The position numbers were made by a program, and so were the translations under genes. This document shows, one piece after another, positions 53,363 through 62,756 of a DNA stretch of 64,000 nucleotides (positions are counted from its first letter, which is position 1; each line of letters starts with the position of its first letter). The notes beneath the pieces are model-generated. The model searched no databases. It saw nothing but the letters and a program-made list of their open reading frames with translations, and had not been told where the DNA came from. This stretch comes from CAIWHR01 sp963809965. GTDB lineage: Bacteria; Pseudomonadota; Gammaproteobacteria; Burkholderiales; Casimicrobiaceae. The stretch covers positions 124,001 to 188,000 of the forward strand of contig CAWELU010000023.1 in NCBI GenBank assembly GCA_963809965.1, given 5' to 3'.

Positions 53363-53470
53363 CAACGCCGGCTCGTGCAGCGGCCGGCGCTGCTTTCCAC
53401 GCCGTTCCCGAGACTGCACGCGTGCGCGCGACAGCATTTCCGCGTCGACCACCTAACGACGGTTCGTCCC

Positions 53471-54983
53471 ATGCCGACTTACGACCTGATCTTCGACGCG
53501 ACGCTGTTCGCCATCGCAGGACTCGTGCTGGCGGCGGCGACCGTCGCGCTCCGTCGCGACCTGCGCGGGGGCATGGTGCAAATGGCCGGCCTGATGATCG
53601 TCGGCCTCGCCGGCCTCGCCGGGCTCGCGCGCTTCGGCGGTGCTCTCGGCGAGGGAACCATCGTCATTGCGCTGCGGGAGATTGCGCTCTTGATCGTCGC
53701 GATCGGCGTGACGCGGATCGCGCTGACGTTCGTGTTCAACGCCGTGCTCGGAAAATTCTCGCTCCCGCGGATTCTCAGCGAGCTTTTCGTTGTGATCGTG
53801 CTCATCGTGTTCGGGCTCTACCGGATGAACGTGATCGGCGTGAACCTCGCCAGCATCATCACGACGTCCGCGGTGATCACCGGCGTGATTGCCTTCTCGC
53901 TGAAGGAAACGCTCGGCAACCTCTGGGGCGGCATCGGCTTGCAGCTCGACAACACGTGCCGGATGGGCGACTGGATCCGGATCGAAGGCGTGATGGGGCA
54001 GGTGGTCGGAATTCGCTGGCGCTATTTCGCGCTCGCCACCAACAATGGCGAGACTGTCATCATTCCAAACGGCCATCTGATCACCAACCGCGTCACGGTG
54101 CTAGGCCGCCGCGGCGACGAGCGGATTGCCTGGCGCCGTGAAGTGGAGTTCAGTGTTTCCTACGAGACGCCGCCTGCGCGGGTGATCGCCACGATCGACG
54201 CGGCACTCGCACGGGCGGAGATCCGCAACATCGCCCGGGAACCTGCGCCCGGCGTGGTCTGCCTGGATTTTGCCGACAACGGCATCCACTACGCCGTCCG
54301 TTACTGGCTCAACAATCTCCTTGCCGATGTGTGGACCGACTCGCAGGTGCGGCTGCACGTCGCGGCGACGCTGGCGCGCCATGGAATGCAGATCCCCTAT
54401 CCGCACCGAGTGCTGATCCGGGGCAAGGCGCTGGACGCTATCGAGGCGCACGAGCGCGAGCTCGCCGCCCGCGTCGCGACGCTGGCGCAGCTTCCACTGT
54501 TTGCCGCGCTGACCGATGCCGAGCGGGATGCACTCGCGAACGAACTCGTCGATTGTCCGTACGTCGCGGACGACGTGATCACCCGCCAGGGCGAGGCAGC
54601 CGATTCGCTGTTCATCCTCGCGCGTGGTCGGGTTGCCGTGTACGACGACAGCAAGGGCGGAACGGGCGCGCGCGACCGGTTGGCCACGCTCGAAGCGCCG
54701 TCGTATTTCGGCGAGATGGGGCTGCTGACCGGGCAGCCGCGTGGCGCGACCATCGTCGCCGAAGGCGAGGTGCTTTGCTACCGGCTCGACAAGGACGGTT
54801 TCGATGCCATCCTTCAGGCGCGGCCCGAGTTGGCCGAGCCGATGTCGCAAGTGGTGATCGCGCGGCAGGCGGAAAACGACGCGAAGCTGCAGGCGCTCTC
54901 GGCGGAGGCGCTCGCGCGGCCGGACGTCGAGCCTGGCCGCCGACCTCGTCCGGAGGATCAAGGGCTTCTTCTCGATCTCGTGA
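53471..54983 (+). CDS. MscS-type channel with cyclic-nucleotide-binding domain (one +1 shift near 54924)
   Basis: 503 aa after removing one G near 54924; the corrected frame ends SSLAADLVRRIKGFFSIS. Four TM-like stretches occupy residues 5-140, with pore-lining ASIITTSAVITGVIAFSLKE and the MscS beta domain (LGNLWGGIGLQLDN, GDWIRIEGVMGQVVGIRWRY, VIIPNGHLI). Residues about 345-480 form a cNMP-binding fold with FGEMGLLTGQPRGATIVA, the phosphate-binding cassette containing Gly-Glu and Arg. The layout is that of bacterial cyclic-nucleotide-gated channels of the MscS superfamily. A class III cyclase at 30.6 kb and GGDEF at 8.6 kb are nucleotide makers, but no linkage is shown. Confidence 0.92.
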
Positions 54984-55009
54984 TCCGCAGCGAACGCCCC
55001 GGTCCCGGC

Positions 55010-55910
55010 TCAGCGACCGGCAACCAAGTCTTCGCGCTTGAGCAGGAGCACGCTGTCGGCCGATGTCTCGGTCTCCAGCCACACGAACGGCAGCCGCGGA
55101 AAAACGAGCTCGATGGCGGCTCGGTTGTAGCCGACTTCGACCACCAGCGTGCCGCCCGGGTTCAGGAACCGCGGCGCTTCCATGAGGATGGTTCGCACCG
55201 CGTCGAGCCCATCGTCGCCGCCGGCCAGCGCGATGGTCGGCTCGTGCCGGTATTCGGGCGGGCAGGTCCGCCATCGCCAGCGCGGTGACGTAGGGCGGAT
55301 TGCTGATGATGAGGTCGTAGCTCTTGCCGGACAGGTTCGAGAACAGGTCGGAGCGGATCAGGTTGATGCGGTCGGCGAGCGCATAGTCGGCGACGTTGCG
55401 CTGGGCGACCGTGAGCGCGTCGGTCGAGATGTCGACCGCGTCGACGTCGGCGTTCGGATATGCGTGCGCGAGCAGGACCGCGAGACAGCCAGACCCCGTG
55501 CACAGATCGAGCGCGGCACTCACGGACTCCGCCGGTCCCACGTACGGTGCGAGGCCGTCGGGCACGAGCTCGGCGATGAACGAGCGCGGGATCAGCACGC
55601 GCTCGTCGACGTAAAAGCGGAACGAGCCGAGCCAGGCCTCGCGCGTCAGGTACGCCGCCGGCACCCGCTGGTCGATGCGGCGCTCGAGCAGCTGCGCGAG
55701 TTGTGCTCGCTCGGCCTGTGTAAGCCGCGCGTCCAGAAATGGCTCCAGCCGGTCGAGCGGGAGGTGCAGGGCATGGAGGAGCAGATAAGCCGCCTCGTCG
55801 TAGGCGTTGGTCATCCCGTGCCCGAATGCGAGCTTCGCCTCGCCGAAGCGCGAGACCGCATAGCGCAGCCAGTCGCGCAGCGTGACGAGATCGTGAGCAA
55901 CCGGGCTCAC
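55010..55910 (-). CDS. prmB: Ribosomal protein L3 N5-glutamine methyltransferase (one +1 shift near 55258)
   Basis: 299 aa from GTG 55910 once one base near 55258 is removed. SAM-binding LDLCTGSGCLAVLLAH, DAVDISTDAL, and the catalytic SNPPYV that binds the Gln side chain. N-terminal helices (LRDWLRYAVSRFGEAKLAFGHG) and RVPAAYLTREAWLGSFRFYV match PrmB rather than PrmC. It methylates Gln of ribosomal protein L3. It follows dapE on the same strand, as is common in betaproteobacteria. The 61-bp gap between them carries a degenerate hairpin-repeat copy. Confidence 0.92.
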
Positions 55911-55912
55911 GA

Positions 55913-55967
55913 GTGCGCCCCCACGCTTGCGGCTGCTGCCGCTGTCGCGCCGCGGGACGGCCCGGCG
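55913..55967 (-). repeat. Degenerate copy of the intergenic repeat between dapE and prmB
   Basis: Read on the minus strand, it starts CGCCGGGCCGTCCC and ends GCCGCAAGCGTGGGGGCGCA, both ends matching the 87-bp unit at 59369. The central hairpin part is shortened. It sits just after the dapE stop (55972-55974). Confidence 0.6.
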
Positions 55968-55971
55968 ACGT

Positions 55972-57150
55972 TCAAGGACGGCTCCCGTCCCCGAGCAGCC
56001 GCGCGAGGATCCCCGCGTAGATCGCGGACAACGCGTCGAGATCGGCGATGCGCACACGCTCGTCGAGCTTGTGGATCGACGCGCCGACGGGCCCAAGCTC
56101 GACAACCTCCGGGCAAATCGCGGCGATGAACCTTCCGTCCGAGGTGCCGCCGGTACACGAAAGCTCCGGAACGATTCCGGTGACCGACCGCACCGCGTCG
56201 ACAACCACGGTCGTCAGCTTGCCGGCGGCCGAAAGGTAAGGCGTCCCGGAGCCGGTCCAGGTCAACTCGAAGTCGAGGGCGTGCTTGATGAGCACCCCCG
56301 TCAGCGTCGCTTCGAGCGAATCCCGCGTGCTGGCCGGACCGTACCGAAAATTGAAGGAGACTTCGAGCGTTCCCGGGATGACGTTGGTTGCGCCGGTGCC
56401 AGCGTGGATATTCGAGCATTGCCAGCTTGTCGCCGGAAAATGCGTGTCACCGTCGTCCCAGCGAATGGCCGCAAGCTCCGCCAGCGCGGGCGCGGCGAGA
56501 TGGATCGGATTCCGCGCAAGGTGCGGGTACGCAACGTGTCCCTGCACGCCGCGGACGACGAGCTTCCCCGACAGCGTACCGCGGCGCCCGTTCTTGATCG
56601 TGTCGCCGAGGCGATCGACGGATGTTGGCTCGCCGACCACGCAATAGTCGATCGTCTCGCCGCGCGCCGCCAGCCGCTCGACCACCCGGACCGTGCCGTC
56701 GACCGACGGGCCTTCCTCGTCGGACGTGAGGAGGAGCGCGATCGAACCCGCCGCGGCGGGATGCGCGGCAACGAACACTTCGATCGCCGTTACGAATGCC
56801 GCCAGCGATCCCTTCATGTCGGCCGCACCACGGCCGTGGAGCCACCCGTCGCGCTCGGATGGCGTGAACGGATCGGACTGCCATTCGGCGAGAGGGCCCG
56901 TGGGCACGACGTCGGTGTGGCCGGCGAGGCACACCAGCGGGCGATGCTTCCCGCGGCGCAGCCAAAGATTCGTCACGCCGTTCGCGACCAGCGTCTCGGC
57001 GGAAAAGCCCAGTGGAGCGAGCCTCGCAGCGATCAGCGCCTGACATCCCGCGTCGTCGGGCGTCAGCGAGCGGCGTTCGATCAGCGCCGAGGCAAGTTCG
57101 AGCGTAGCCGAACGCTGCTGCACGCGCGCGGGAGCGGCGTCGAGATCCAT
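55972..57150 (-). CDS. dapE: Succinyl-diaminopimelate desuccinylase
   Basis: 392 aa from ATG 57150. M20 metallopeptidase with CLAGHTDVVPTGP (metal His, catalytic Asp), GRGAADMKGSLAAF (bridging Asp), TSDEEGPSVDGT (catalytic Glu pair), VVGEPTSVD, GVQGHVAYPHLA, and the C-terminal metal His in GASIHKLDE. It removes succinate from N-succinyl-LL-diaminopimelate in lysine and peptidoglycan synthesis. The preceding enzyme DapD is at the right edge of the window. A normal-looking gene with no frame damage. Confidence 0.95.
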   Translation of the reverse strand: MDLDAAPARVQQRSATLELASALIERRSLTPDDAGCQALIAARLAPLGFSAETLVANGVTNLWLRRGKHRPLVCLAGHTDVVPTGPLAEWQSDPFTPSERDGWLHGRGAADMKGSLAAFVTAIEVFVAAHPAAAGSIALLLTSDEEGPSVDGTVRVVERLAARGETIDYCVVGEPTSVDRLGDTIKNGRRGTLSGKLVVRGVQGHVAYPHLARNPIHLAAPALAELAAIRWDDGDTHFPATSWQCSNIHAGTGATNVIPGTLEVSFNFRYGPASTRDSLEATLTGVLIKHALDFELTWTGSGTPYLSAAGKLTTVVVDAVRSVTGIVPELSCTGGTSDGRFIAAICPEVVELGPVGASIHKLDERVRIADLDALSAIYAGILARLLGDGSRP

Positions 57151-57255
57151 GCGTCCAATGGTAGCAAATGGCCGGCAACTCGCCGGCACGCGCGAACAAG
57201 CGTTGGCGATGTGCCGCGCGGCCTCTTGCGCGGATGGCGCCCGCGGCGAAGCGAT

Positions 57256-58428
57256 CTAGCTCGCCCGGTCGAGCATCGCCGGTTCGATTCGCAGGGTCGA
57301 GAAATCGCCTTGGGCCCGCCGCGCGGCCCGGGCCCCTTCCTCACCCGCCATTGCATCGACGCGCGCCGTCGGCGAGTTCTGGTTGATGAGCCAGGCGAGA
57401 TTGGTCGGCGAATCGGATGCGGTCATCGCCTCGTCGTAGGAGACGATGTTGTCGAGATACATCCGGCAAAGCGCCTGCTCGAAGGTCTGCGACCCCGGAT
57501 AGAGCGACTGCTCCATCGCTTCCTTGATCTTCGTGATCTCGCCGGCCTTGATCAGTTCGGCGATGTGCGTAGTGTTGAGCAGGATCTCGACGGCCGGTTG
57601 GAGGTCGCCGTCGACGTTACGCACGAGCCGCTGCGAGATGATCGCGCGGAGCCCGATCGACAGATCGTTCAGGAGCCCGGAGCGCGCGTCGTGCGGGAAC
57701 ATGTTGATGATCCGGGACATCGCGTGGTAGCTGTTGTTCGCGTGCAGCGTCGACAGGCACAGGTGGCCCGTCAACGTGTGCACCAGCGCGTGCTGCATCG
57801 TCTCCCGGTCGCGAATCTCGCCGATCATGATGAGGTCGGGCGCCTCGCGCAAGGCGTTGGCCAGGGAGTTGTGGTAGCTCTGCGTGTCGACGCCGAGTTC
57901 GCGCTGGTTGACGATGCTCTGCTTGTGCGTGAACAGGTATTCGATCGGGTCCTCGATGGTCAGGATGTGGCCCGACTTGTTCGTGTTGCGGTGGTCGATC
58001 ATCGCCGCGAGCGAGGTCGACTTGCCCGAACCGGTGGCCCCGACGATGAGCACCATGCCGCGCTTTTCCATCACGATATCGAGGAGCACCGGCGGCAGCT
58101 TCAGCTGATCGAACTTCGGGATCTCGCTGCGCACGTAGCGGATCACGATCGACACCGTGCCGCGCTGGCGGAAGATGTTGATCCGGAAGTTGCCGACCCC
58201 GGCTTCCAGATGGGAGAGGTTCATCTCCATCTCGCTGTCGAACGCGCGTGCCTGCTCCTTCGACATCAGCTCGTAGGCGATGCGCCTTACCGTCTCGACG
58301 TCCATCTTCTGCGTCGTGATCGGCGAGACCAGCCCGTTGATCTTGATGTTGATCGGCGCGCCGCAGGAAATGAACAGGTCGGATGCGCGCTTTTCGGCCA
58401 TCAGCTTGAACAGTCGATCGAGATACAT
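57256..58428 (-). CDS. pilU: Type IV pilus retraction ATPase PilU
   Basis: 390 aa. Secretion-type ATPase: Walker A GATGSGKST, Asp box TIEDPIEYLF, Walker B LIMIGEIRD, His box LSTLHANNSYHAM. The start MYLDRLFKLMAEKRASDLF and the C-terminal extension after LWN-like LYPGSQTFEQALCRMY are PilU-type rather than PilT. It is a cytoplasmic hexamer that helps PilT retract pili. No pilT is adjacent in the window. It is divergent from the MTIP gene, with a 200-bp gap holding possible promoters (GATAAT near 58492). Confidence 0.93.
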   Translation of the reverse strand: MYLDRLFKLMAEKRASDLFISCGAPINIKINGLVSPITTQKMDVETVRRIAYELMSKEQARAFDSEMEMNLSHLEAGVGNFRINIFRQRGTVSIVIRYVRSEIPKFDQLKLPPVLLDIVMEKRGMVLIVGATGSGKSTSLAAMIDHRNTNKSGHILTIEDPIEYLFTHKQSIVNQRELGVDTQSYHNSLANALREAPDLIMIGEIRDRETMQHALVHTLTGHLCLSTLHANNSYHAMSRIINMFPHDARSGLLNDLSIGLRAIISQRLVRNVDGDLQPAVEILLNTTHIAELIKAGEITKIKEAMEQSLYPGSQTFEQALCRMYLDNIVSYDEAMTASDSPTNLAWLINQNSPTARVDAMAGEEGARAARRAQGDFSTLRIEPAMLDRAS

Positions 58429-58630
58429 GGCGAGTCGCCTCGGCTACAATGTTGGCGGCTTCCGGCAACGCGCCGGAAAGACGCAATGTGATGATAATGT
58501 CATGAAATCACGTGAACTTCCAGCGCTGCCTGCGAAGCGGGCCGGAGGGCAATCCGGGCGCCCCGCCCGGTGCTGCCTCCAGGCGGTGCGCATCCAGCTT
58601 CCTTTCCAAACAGCCATTTAAGCAAATTCC

Positions 58631-59368
58631 GTGCTTGCGATTATTGGCGGCAGCGGCTTGACGCGTCTTTCAACGCTCGCGGTCGCGCATCGCGAAGTGG
58701 TCCGCACCCCGTATGGCGAGCCCTCGTCGGCGCTGCTGTTCGGCCAGATCGCCGGGCGCGAGGCGATATTCCTCGCCCGGCATGGGCACGGGCACACCAT
58801 CCCCCCGCATCGGGTCAACTACCGCGCGAACCTCTGGGCGCTCAAGAACCGGGGCGCGACGGTGATCCTTGCGGTAGCCTCGGTGGGCGCGATTCGCGGC
58901 GTTGCTCCAGGGGAGCTGGTCCTCCCGCACCAGCTGATCGACTACACGCACGACCGTGAAACGACGTTTTTCGATGGTGGCGATCAGCGGGTGGTCCATG
59001 TCGATTTCACGCACCCCTACAGCCCGGAACTGCGCGCCAAGTGCCTTGCGGCCGGACTTGCCGCAGGAATCCCGATCGTCGATGGCGGTGTCTATGGTGC
59101 GGTATCGGGCCCGCGGCTCGAGACCGCGGCGGAGATCGACCGCATGGAGCGCGACGGGGCAACGTTGGTCGGGATGACTGGCATGCCCGAGACGGCGCTG
59201 GCGCGCGAGCTCGAGCTCGCCTACGCCGCCATCGCCGTCGTCGTGAACCACGCGGCGGGCCGCGGCGACTCGTCACAACAGATCTCGATGAACGGCATCG
59301 CCAAGGTGCTGGAGGGCGCAATGGACCGGGTCCGGGCGCTGCTCGAGCACGCGACCCCGTTGCTGTGA
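58631..59368 (+). CDS. S-methyl-5'-thioinosine/thioadenosine phosphorylase
   Basis: 245 aa from GTG 58631; the ribosome binding site is weak. Purine nucleoside phosphorylase family of the MTAP/MTIP type: IIGGSGLTRL, FLARHGHGHTIPPHRVNYRAN (phosphate and sugar site), VGAIRGVAPGELVLPHQLIDYT, GAVSGPRLETAAEIDRM and GMTGMPETALARELEL, VVNHAAG. It recycles the methylthio-nucleoside from polyamine or homoserine-lactone synthesis. The 6-oxo versus 6-amino preference cannot be settled by eye, though bacterial homologues of this length are usually MTIP. Confidence 0.9.
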   Translation: MLAIIGGSGLTRLSTLAVAHREVVRTPYGEPSSALLFGQIAGREAIFLARHGHGHTIPPHRVNYRANLWALKNRGATVILAVASVGAIRGVAPGELVLPHQLIDYTHDRETTFFDGGDQRVVHVDFTHPYSPELRAKCLAAGLAAGIPIVDGGVYGAVSGPRLETAAEIDRMERDGATLVGMTGMPETALARELELAYAAIAVVVNHAAGRGDSSQQISMNGIAKVLEGAMDRVRALLEHATPLL

Positions 59369-59562
59369 GCGCCGCCGGGCCGTCCCAAGGCGCGAATTGC
59401 GCCCCCCCGGGGGGGCGCGCAGCGGCCTTGGCCGCAAGCGTGGGGGCACATCAATGCGCCGCCGGGCCGTCCCAAGGCGCGAATTGCGCTCCCCCGGGGG
59501 AGCGTGCAGCGGCCTTGGCCGCAAGCGTGGGGGCACATCAATGCGCCGCCGCGCCGCCCCAA
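59369..59562. repeat. Two tandem 87-bp intergenic repeats plus a partial third
   Basis: Unit 1 is 59369-59455, unit 2 is 59456-59542, and a truncated third starts at 59543. Each unit runs GCGCCGCCGGGCCGTCCCAA ... hairpin ... GGGGGCACATCAAT. The units differ mainly in the hairpin, and the changes compensate: unit 1 has GCGCCCCCCC/GGGGGGGCGC, unit 2 GCGCTCCCCC/GGGGGAGCGT, with a C-G pair replaced by T-A. That supports a structured RNA or DNA hairpin. It fills the gap between the MTIP and def genes. Partial copies occur at 40447 and 55913. Confidence 0.85.
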
Positions 59563-59591
59563 CGCACGGCAGGGCGATGGAGACCGACGCG

Positions 59592-60122
59592 ATGATCCGC
59601 GACATCCTGCGCATGGGCGATCCGCGACTCCTGGCGCCGTCACGGCCGGTCGAGCGTTTCGCAACGCCGGAGCTCGACGCGCTATTCGAAGACCTTCGCG
59701 ATACGATGGCCGCGAAGAACGGCGCTGGCCTCGCCGCGCCGCAGATCGGCGTCCCGCTGCAAGCGGTGATCTTCGGCGTCGAACGCAATCCGCGCTATCC
59801 GGATGCCGAGCCGGTGCCCTATACGAAGCTCGTCAATCCGGTGCTGACTCCGCTGTCCGACGAGGTGGACGAGGACTGGGAGGGGTGCCTCTCGGTGCCG
59901 GGGCTGCGGGGTCTCGTGCCGCGCTATCGCCACCTGCGCTACGAGGGCTTCGACCCGAAGGGACAGGCGATACGCCGGGAGGTCTCCGGTTTCCACGCCC
60001 GCGTGGTCCAACACGAATGCGACCACCTGCTGGGGATCCTCTATCCGATGCGCATGCGCGACTTCCGCCAGTTCGGCTACACCGATATCCTGTTTCCCGA
60101 GAGTGCCGCGGCGGAGGAATAA
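59592..60122 (+). CDS. def: Peptide deformylase
   Basis: 176 aa from ATG 59592 (GGAGA about 10 bp upstream); ATG 59577 is an alternative. The three deformylase motifs are intact: GAGLAAPQIG, EGCLSVPG (metal Cys) and QHECDHLLG (two His and catalytic Glu). It removes the formyl group from nascent proteins. It may be a secondary copy, since the fmt-linked def is usually elsewhere; no fmt is adjacent. It converges on glnD, with 5 bp between stops. Confidence 0.94.
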   Translation: MIRDILRMGDPRLLAPSRPVERFATPELDALFEDLRDTMAAKNGAGLAAPQIGVPLQAVIFGVERNPRYPDAEPVPYTKLVNPVLTPLSDEVDEDWEGCLSVPGLRGLVPRYRHLRYEGFDPKGQAIRREVSGFHARVVQHECDHLLGILYPMRMRDFRQFGYTDILFPESAAAEE

Positions 60123-60127
60123 AGTCG

Positions 60128-62725
60128 CTAAAGCCGCAGCTGCTCGTAGAGGTTCGTTTCGAGCTGCAGCAGTGCCTGCTCGTCGTGCAGTCGCGCACCA
60201 TCGATGAGAAAGACGTCCTCGGCACGCTCGCCCAGCGTGTTGATCTTGGCGCTCACGACATTGATGTTCGCGTGCGCGAGCGTGTAGGCCATCTGCGCCA
60301 GCAGTCCCGGCCGGTCGCCCGCAACGATTTCCAGTATGTAATGCGTTCCCTTGTCGTCGGGGAAGATTCGCACTTCGGGGGAGAGCGGAAAATGCTTGAG
60401 ATGCCGGCTCACCCGGCCGACGCGCGGCGGCTCGAGCGGCCGGTGCTCCTCGAGCACCTCCCTCAGTTCGAACTCGACGAGCTGAATCGTGTCGCGGTAC
60501 GCCGTAGCGGGATCGGTTGGGTCGTGGACAACGAACGTATCCAGCGCGTAGCCGTGCGTCGTCGTGTGGATCTTGGCCTCGAGGATCGAGAGCCCGCGGC
60601 GGCCGAAATAGCCGCAGATGCGCGCGAACAGCTGCGGCTGGTCCGGCAGGTACACGCACACCTGCAGGCCGGCTTCGGCACGCGATAGCCGAGCTCTCAC
60701 GACGGGCGAGGCGCCGGTGACGCGCCAATGCAGATGCCGCGCCTGCCACGCGATCTCGTCGGCCGTGTGGCGTTGAAAGTAGACGTTGTCGAGGTGCGTC
60801 CAGAGCGCACGTTCGGCGCCCTCGGGCACCGCGTATAGCCGCAACAGCCGTCGCGCCTCGGCCTGCCGAGCGAGCAGGCTGTCGGCGAGCGTCGCACTAT
60901 CCGCCGCGCCGGCTAGCTTGGCCCGCGTCGCGTAGAAGAGCTCCTCGAGCAACTGCGCCTTCCACGCATTCCAGACCCGCGGACTTGTGCCACGGATGTC
61001 GGCGACGGTGAGGAGGTACAGCGCGACCAGACGACGCTCGGTACCGATTTTCGCCGCGAACGCGGCGACGACATCGGGATCGGACGTGTCCTGCTTCTGG
61101 GCGGTCGCCGACATCAGCAGGTGCTGGGCGACAAGCCATGCGACGAGCTCGGTGTCCTCGGGCGGCAGGGCGTGGGCGCGGCAGAAGCGGCGCGCGTCGG
61201 CGGCGCCGAGCGCGGAATGATCGCCGCCGCGGCCCTTCGCGATGTCGTGGAACAGTCCCGCCAGGTAGAGCACTTCCTTGCGCTCGAACTCGGCAATCAG
61301 CCGCGAGCACAGCGGGTACTCGTGCGCGTGCTGCGCTTCGGTGAAGCGGCGCAGGTTGCGGATCACCATCAGGATGTGCTCGTCGACCGTATAAACGTGG
61401 AACAGATCGTGCTGCATCTGCCCGATGATGCGGCCGAACGGCGGCACGACGTGGCCGAGGATCCCGTACAGGTTCATCCGGCGCAGTTCGTGCGTGATGC
61501 CGCGCTTCTCGCGCAGCAGCGTCATGAATCGGGCGCGGTTCTCCGGGTCGCGGCGGAAGCGCGCGTCGACGCGGTGCCGGTTGCGCCACAGCGCCCGCAG
61601 CGTCCGCGCGGACATGCCCTTCAGCTCCGGGTGCCGCTGCATGGTCAGGAAAGCGTCGAGCATTGCCGCGGGACGGCGTTCGAACAGGCCCTCGTCGTTG
61701 ACGTGCAGCAGCTCGTCGATGGCAAGGAAGTCGCGATCGATGCGCACCGGTTCGGTCGGAATCGGGAGGAGCCGGGCGTGGAGGTTCTGCAGCAGGATGA
61801 CGTTGGCCTGGCGCACGAGCTTGGCCGCACGGTAGTAGCGCTGCATCAGCTGCTCGCTCGCTCGTTTCGCCGGCGTGTCGGCAAGGCCGACCTCGCGCGC
61901 GAGCGCGGTCTGCTGGTCGAAGACGAGCCGGTCCTCGCGGCGCCCGGCGAGGTAGTGCAGACGCGCGCGTAGCGCACCGATCAGTCTTTCCTGCCGCGAG
62001 ATCCCGCGGGCCTCCTGCATCGTGATGAGCCCGGCCTTGGCCAGCTCGCGCCAGGAGCGGCCGAACCCGGCCGCGCGCGCGATCCACAGCACCGTCTGCA
62101 AATCGCGCAGCCCACCCGGACTTTCCTTGACGTTAGGCTCGAGGTTGTATGCCGCATCGTGGTATTTCATGTGCCGCTGCTGCTGCTCGAGTGTCTTCGC
62201 TTCGTAGAACAAACGCACGTCCATCGCGGCGGTGATCGTGCGTGCGAACACCCGGTAGAGCGCGCGCTTCCCTGCGACGTACCGGTGCTCCAGCAGGCTG
62301 GTGCGGGTCGCGATGTCGACCGCCATCTCGGCTTCGCACTCGGCTATCGTGCGCACACTGTGCGCGATCTCGAGCCCGATGTCCCACAGTGTCCCGATGA
62401 ATCGCTCGACGAAGAGGGTCCCGCCGGCGTCGAGCGCGCGCGGCAGCAGGAGCAGCACGTCGACGTCGGAATGCGGAAACAGCTGACCGCGCCCATAGCC
62501 GCCGACGGCGATGAGCGCCGTTTCGTCGGGCGCACCGAGGTCGGTCCAGATGTCGATGAGCACGCGGTCGACGATGCGCGCGTGCGCGCGCAGGAGCTTC
62601 GCCGTATCGGGACGCGCGTAGAACGCCGCCCGCAACGCGATGCGCGCGGACCCGAGCTCGTCGCGCCAGCGAACGGCCGCCGGAGTCGCGGTCGAGCGCA
62701 ACGCGGCGAACGGTCGGGCGGTCAT
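60128..62725 (-). CDS. glnD: PII uridylyltransferase/uridylyl-removing enzyme
   Basis: 865 aa from ATG 62725; ATG 62782 would overlap map and is an alternative. Nucleotidyltransferase site GGYGRGQLFPHSDVDVLLLL; GlnD linker NVKESPGGLRDLQTVLW; HD hydrolase site LFHDIAKGRGGDHS; then two C-terminal ACT domains (VCVYLPDQPQLFARICGYF and ILEIVAGDRPGLLAQMAYTL) that sense glutamine. It controls the PII protein and so nitrogen assimilation. Full length and undamaged. It follows map on the same strand, as in many betaproteobacteria. Confidence 0.96.
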   Translation of the reverse strand: MTARPFAALRSTATPAAVRWRDELGSARIALRAAFYARPDTAKLLRAHARIVDRVLIDIWTDLGAPDETALIAVGGYGRGQLFPHSDVDVLLLLPRALDAGGTLFVERFIGTLWDIGLEIAHSVRTIAECEAEMAVDIATRTSLLEHRYVAGKRALYRVFARTITAAMDVRLFYEAKTLEQQQRHMKYHDAAYNLEPNVKESPGGLRDLQTVLWIARAAGFGRSWRELAKAGLITMQEARGISRQERLIGALRARLHYLAGRREDRLVFDQQTALAREVGLADTPAKRASEQLMQRYYRAAKLVRQANVILLQNLHARLLPIPTEPVRIDRDFLAIDELLHVNDEGLFERRPAAMLDAFLTMQRHPELKGMSARTLRALWRNRHRVDARFRRDPENRARFMTLLREKRGITHELRRMNLYGILGHVVPPFGRIIGQMQHDLFHVYTVDEHILMVIRNLRRFTEAQHAHEYPLCSRLIAEFERKEVLYLAGLFHDIAKGRGGDHSALGAADARRFCRAHALPPEDTELVAWLVAQHLLMSATAQKQDTSDPDVVAAFAAKIGTERRLVALYLLTVADIRGTSPRVWNAWKAQLLEELFYATRAKLAGAADSATLADSLLARQAEARRLLRLYAVPEGAERALWTHLDNVYFQRHTADEIAWQARHLHWRVTGASPVVRARLSRAEAGLQVCVYLPDQPQLFARICGYFGRRGLSILEAKIHTTTHGYALDTFVVHDPTDPATAYRDTIQLVEFELREVLEEHRPLEPPRVGRVSRHLKHFPLSPEVRIFPDDKGTHYILEIVAGDRPGLLAQMAYTLAHANINVVSAKINTLGERAEDVFLIDGARLHDEQALLQLETNLYEQLRL

Positions 62726-62756
62726 GGCATCGGCGAGCCGGCCCGCGGGGCGGCCA

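Noticed and set aside
54984..55288. C-terminal extension of the MscS-cNMP protein
   Set aside because: It is read-through caused by the +1 shift near 54924, into the antisense of prmB; the corrected frame stops at 54981-54983.
59369..59562. CRISPR array
   Set aside because: Repeats are contiguous 87-bp units with no unique spacers, and there are no cas genes.
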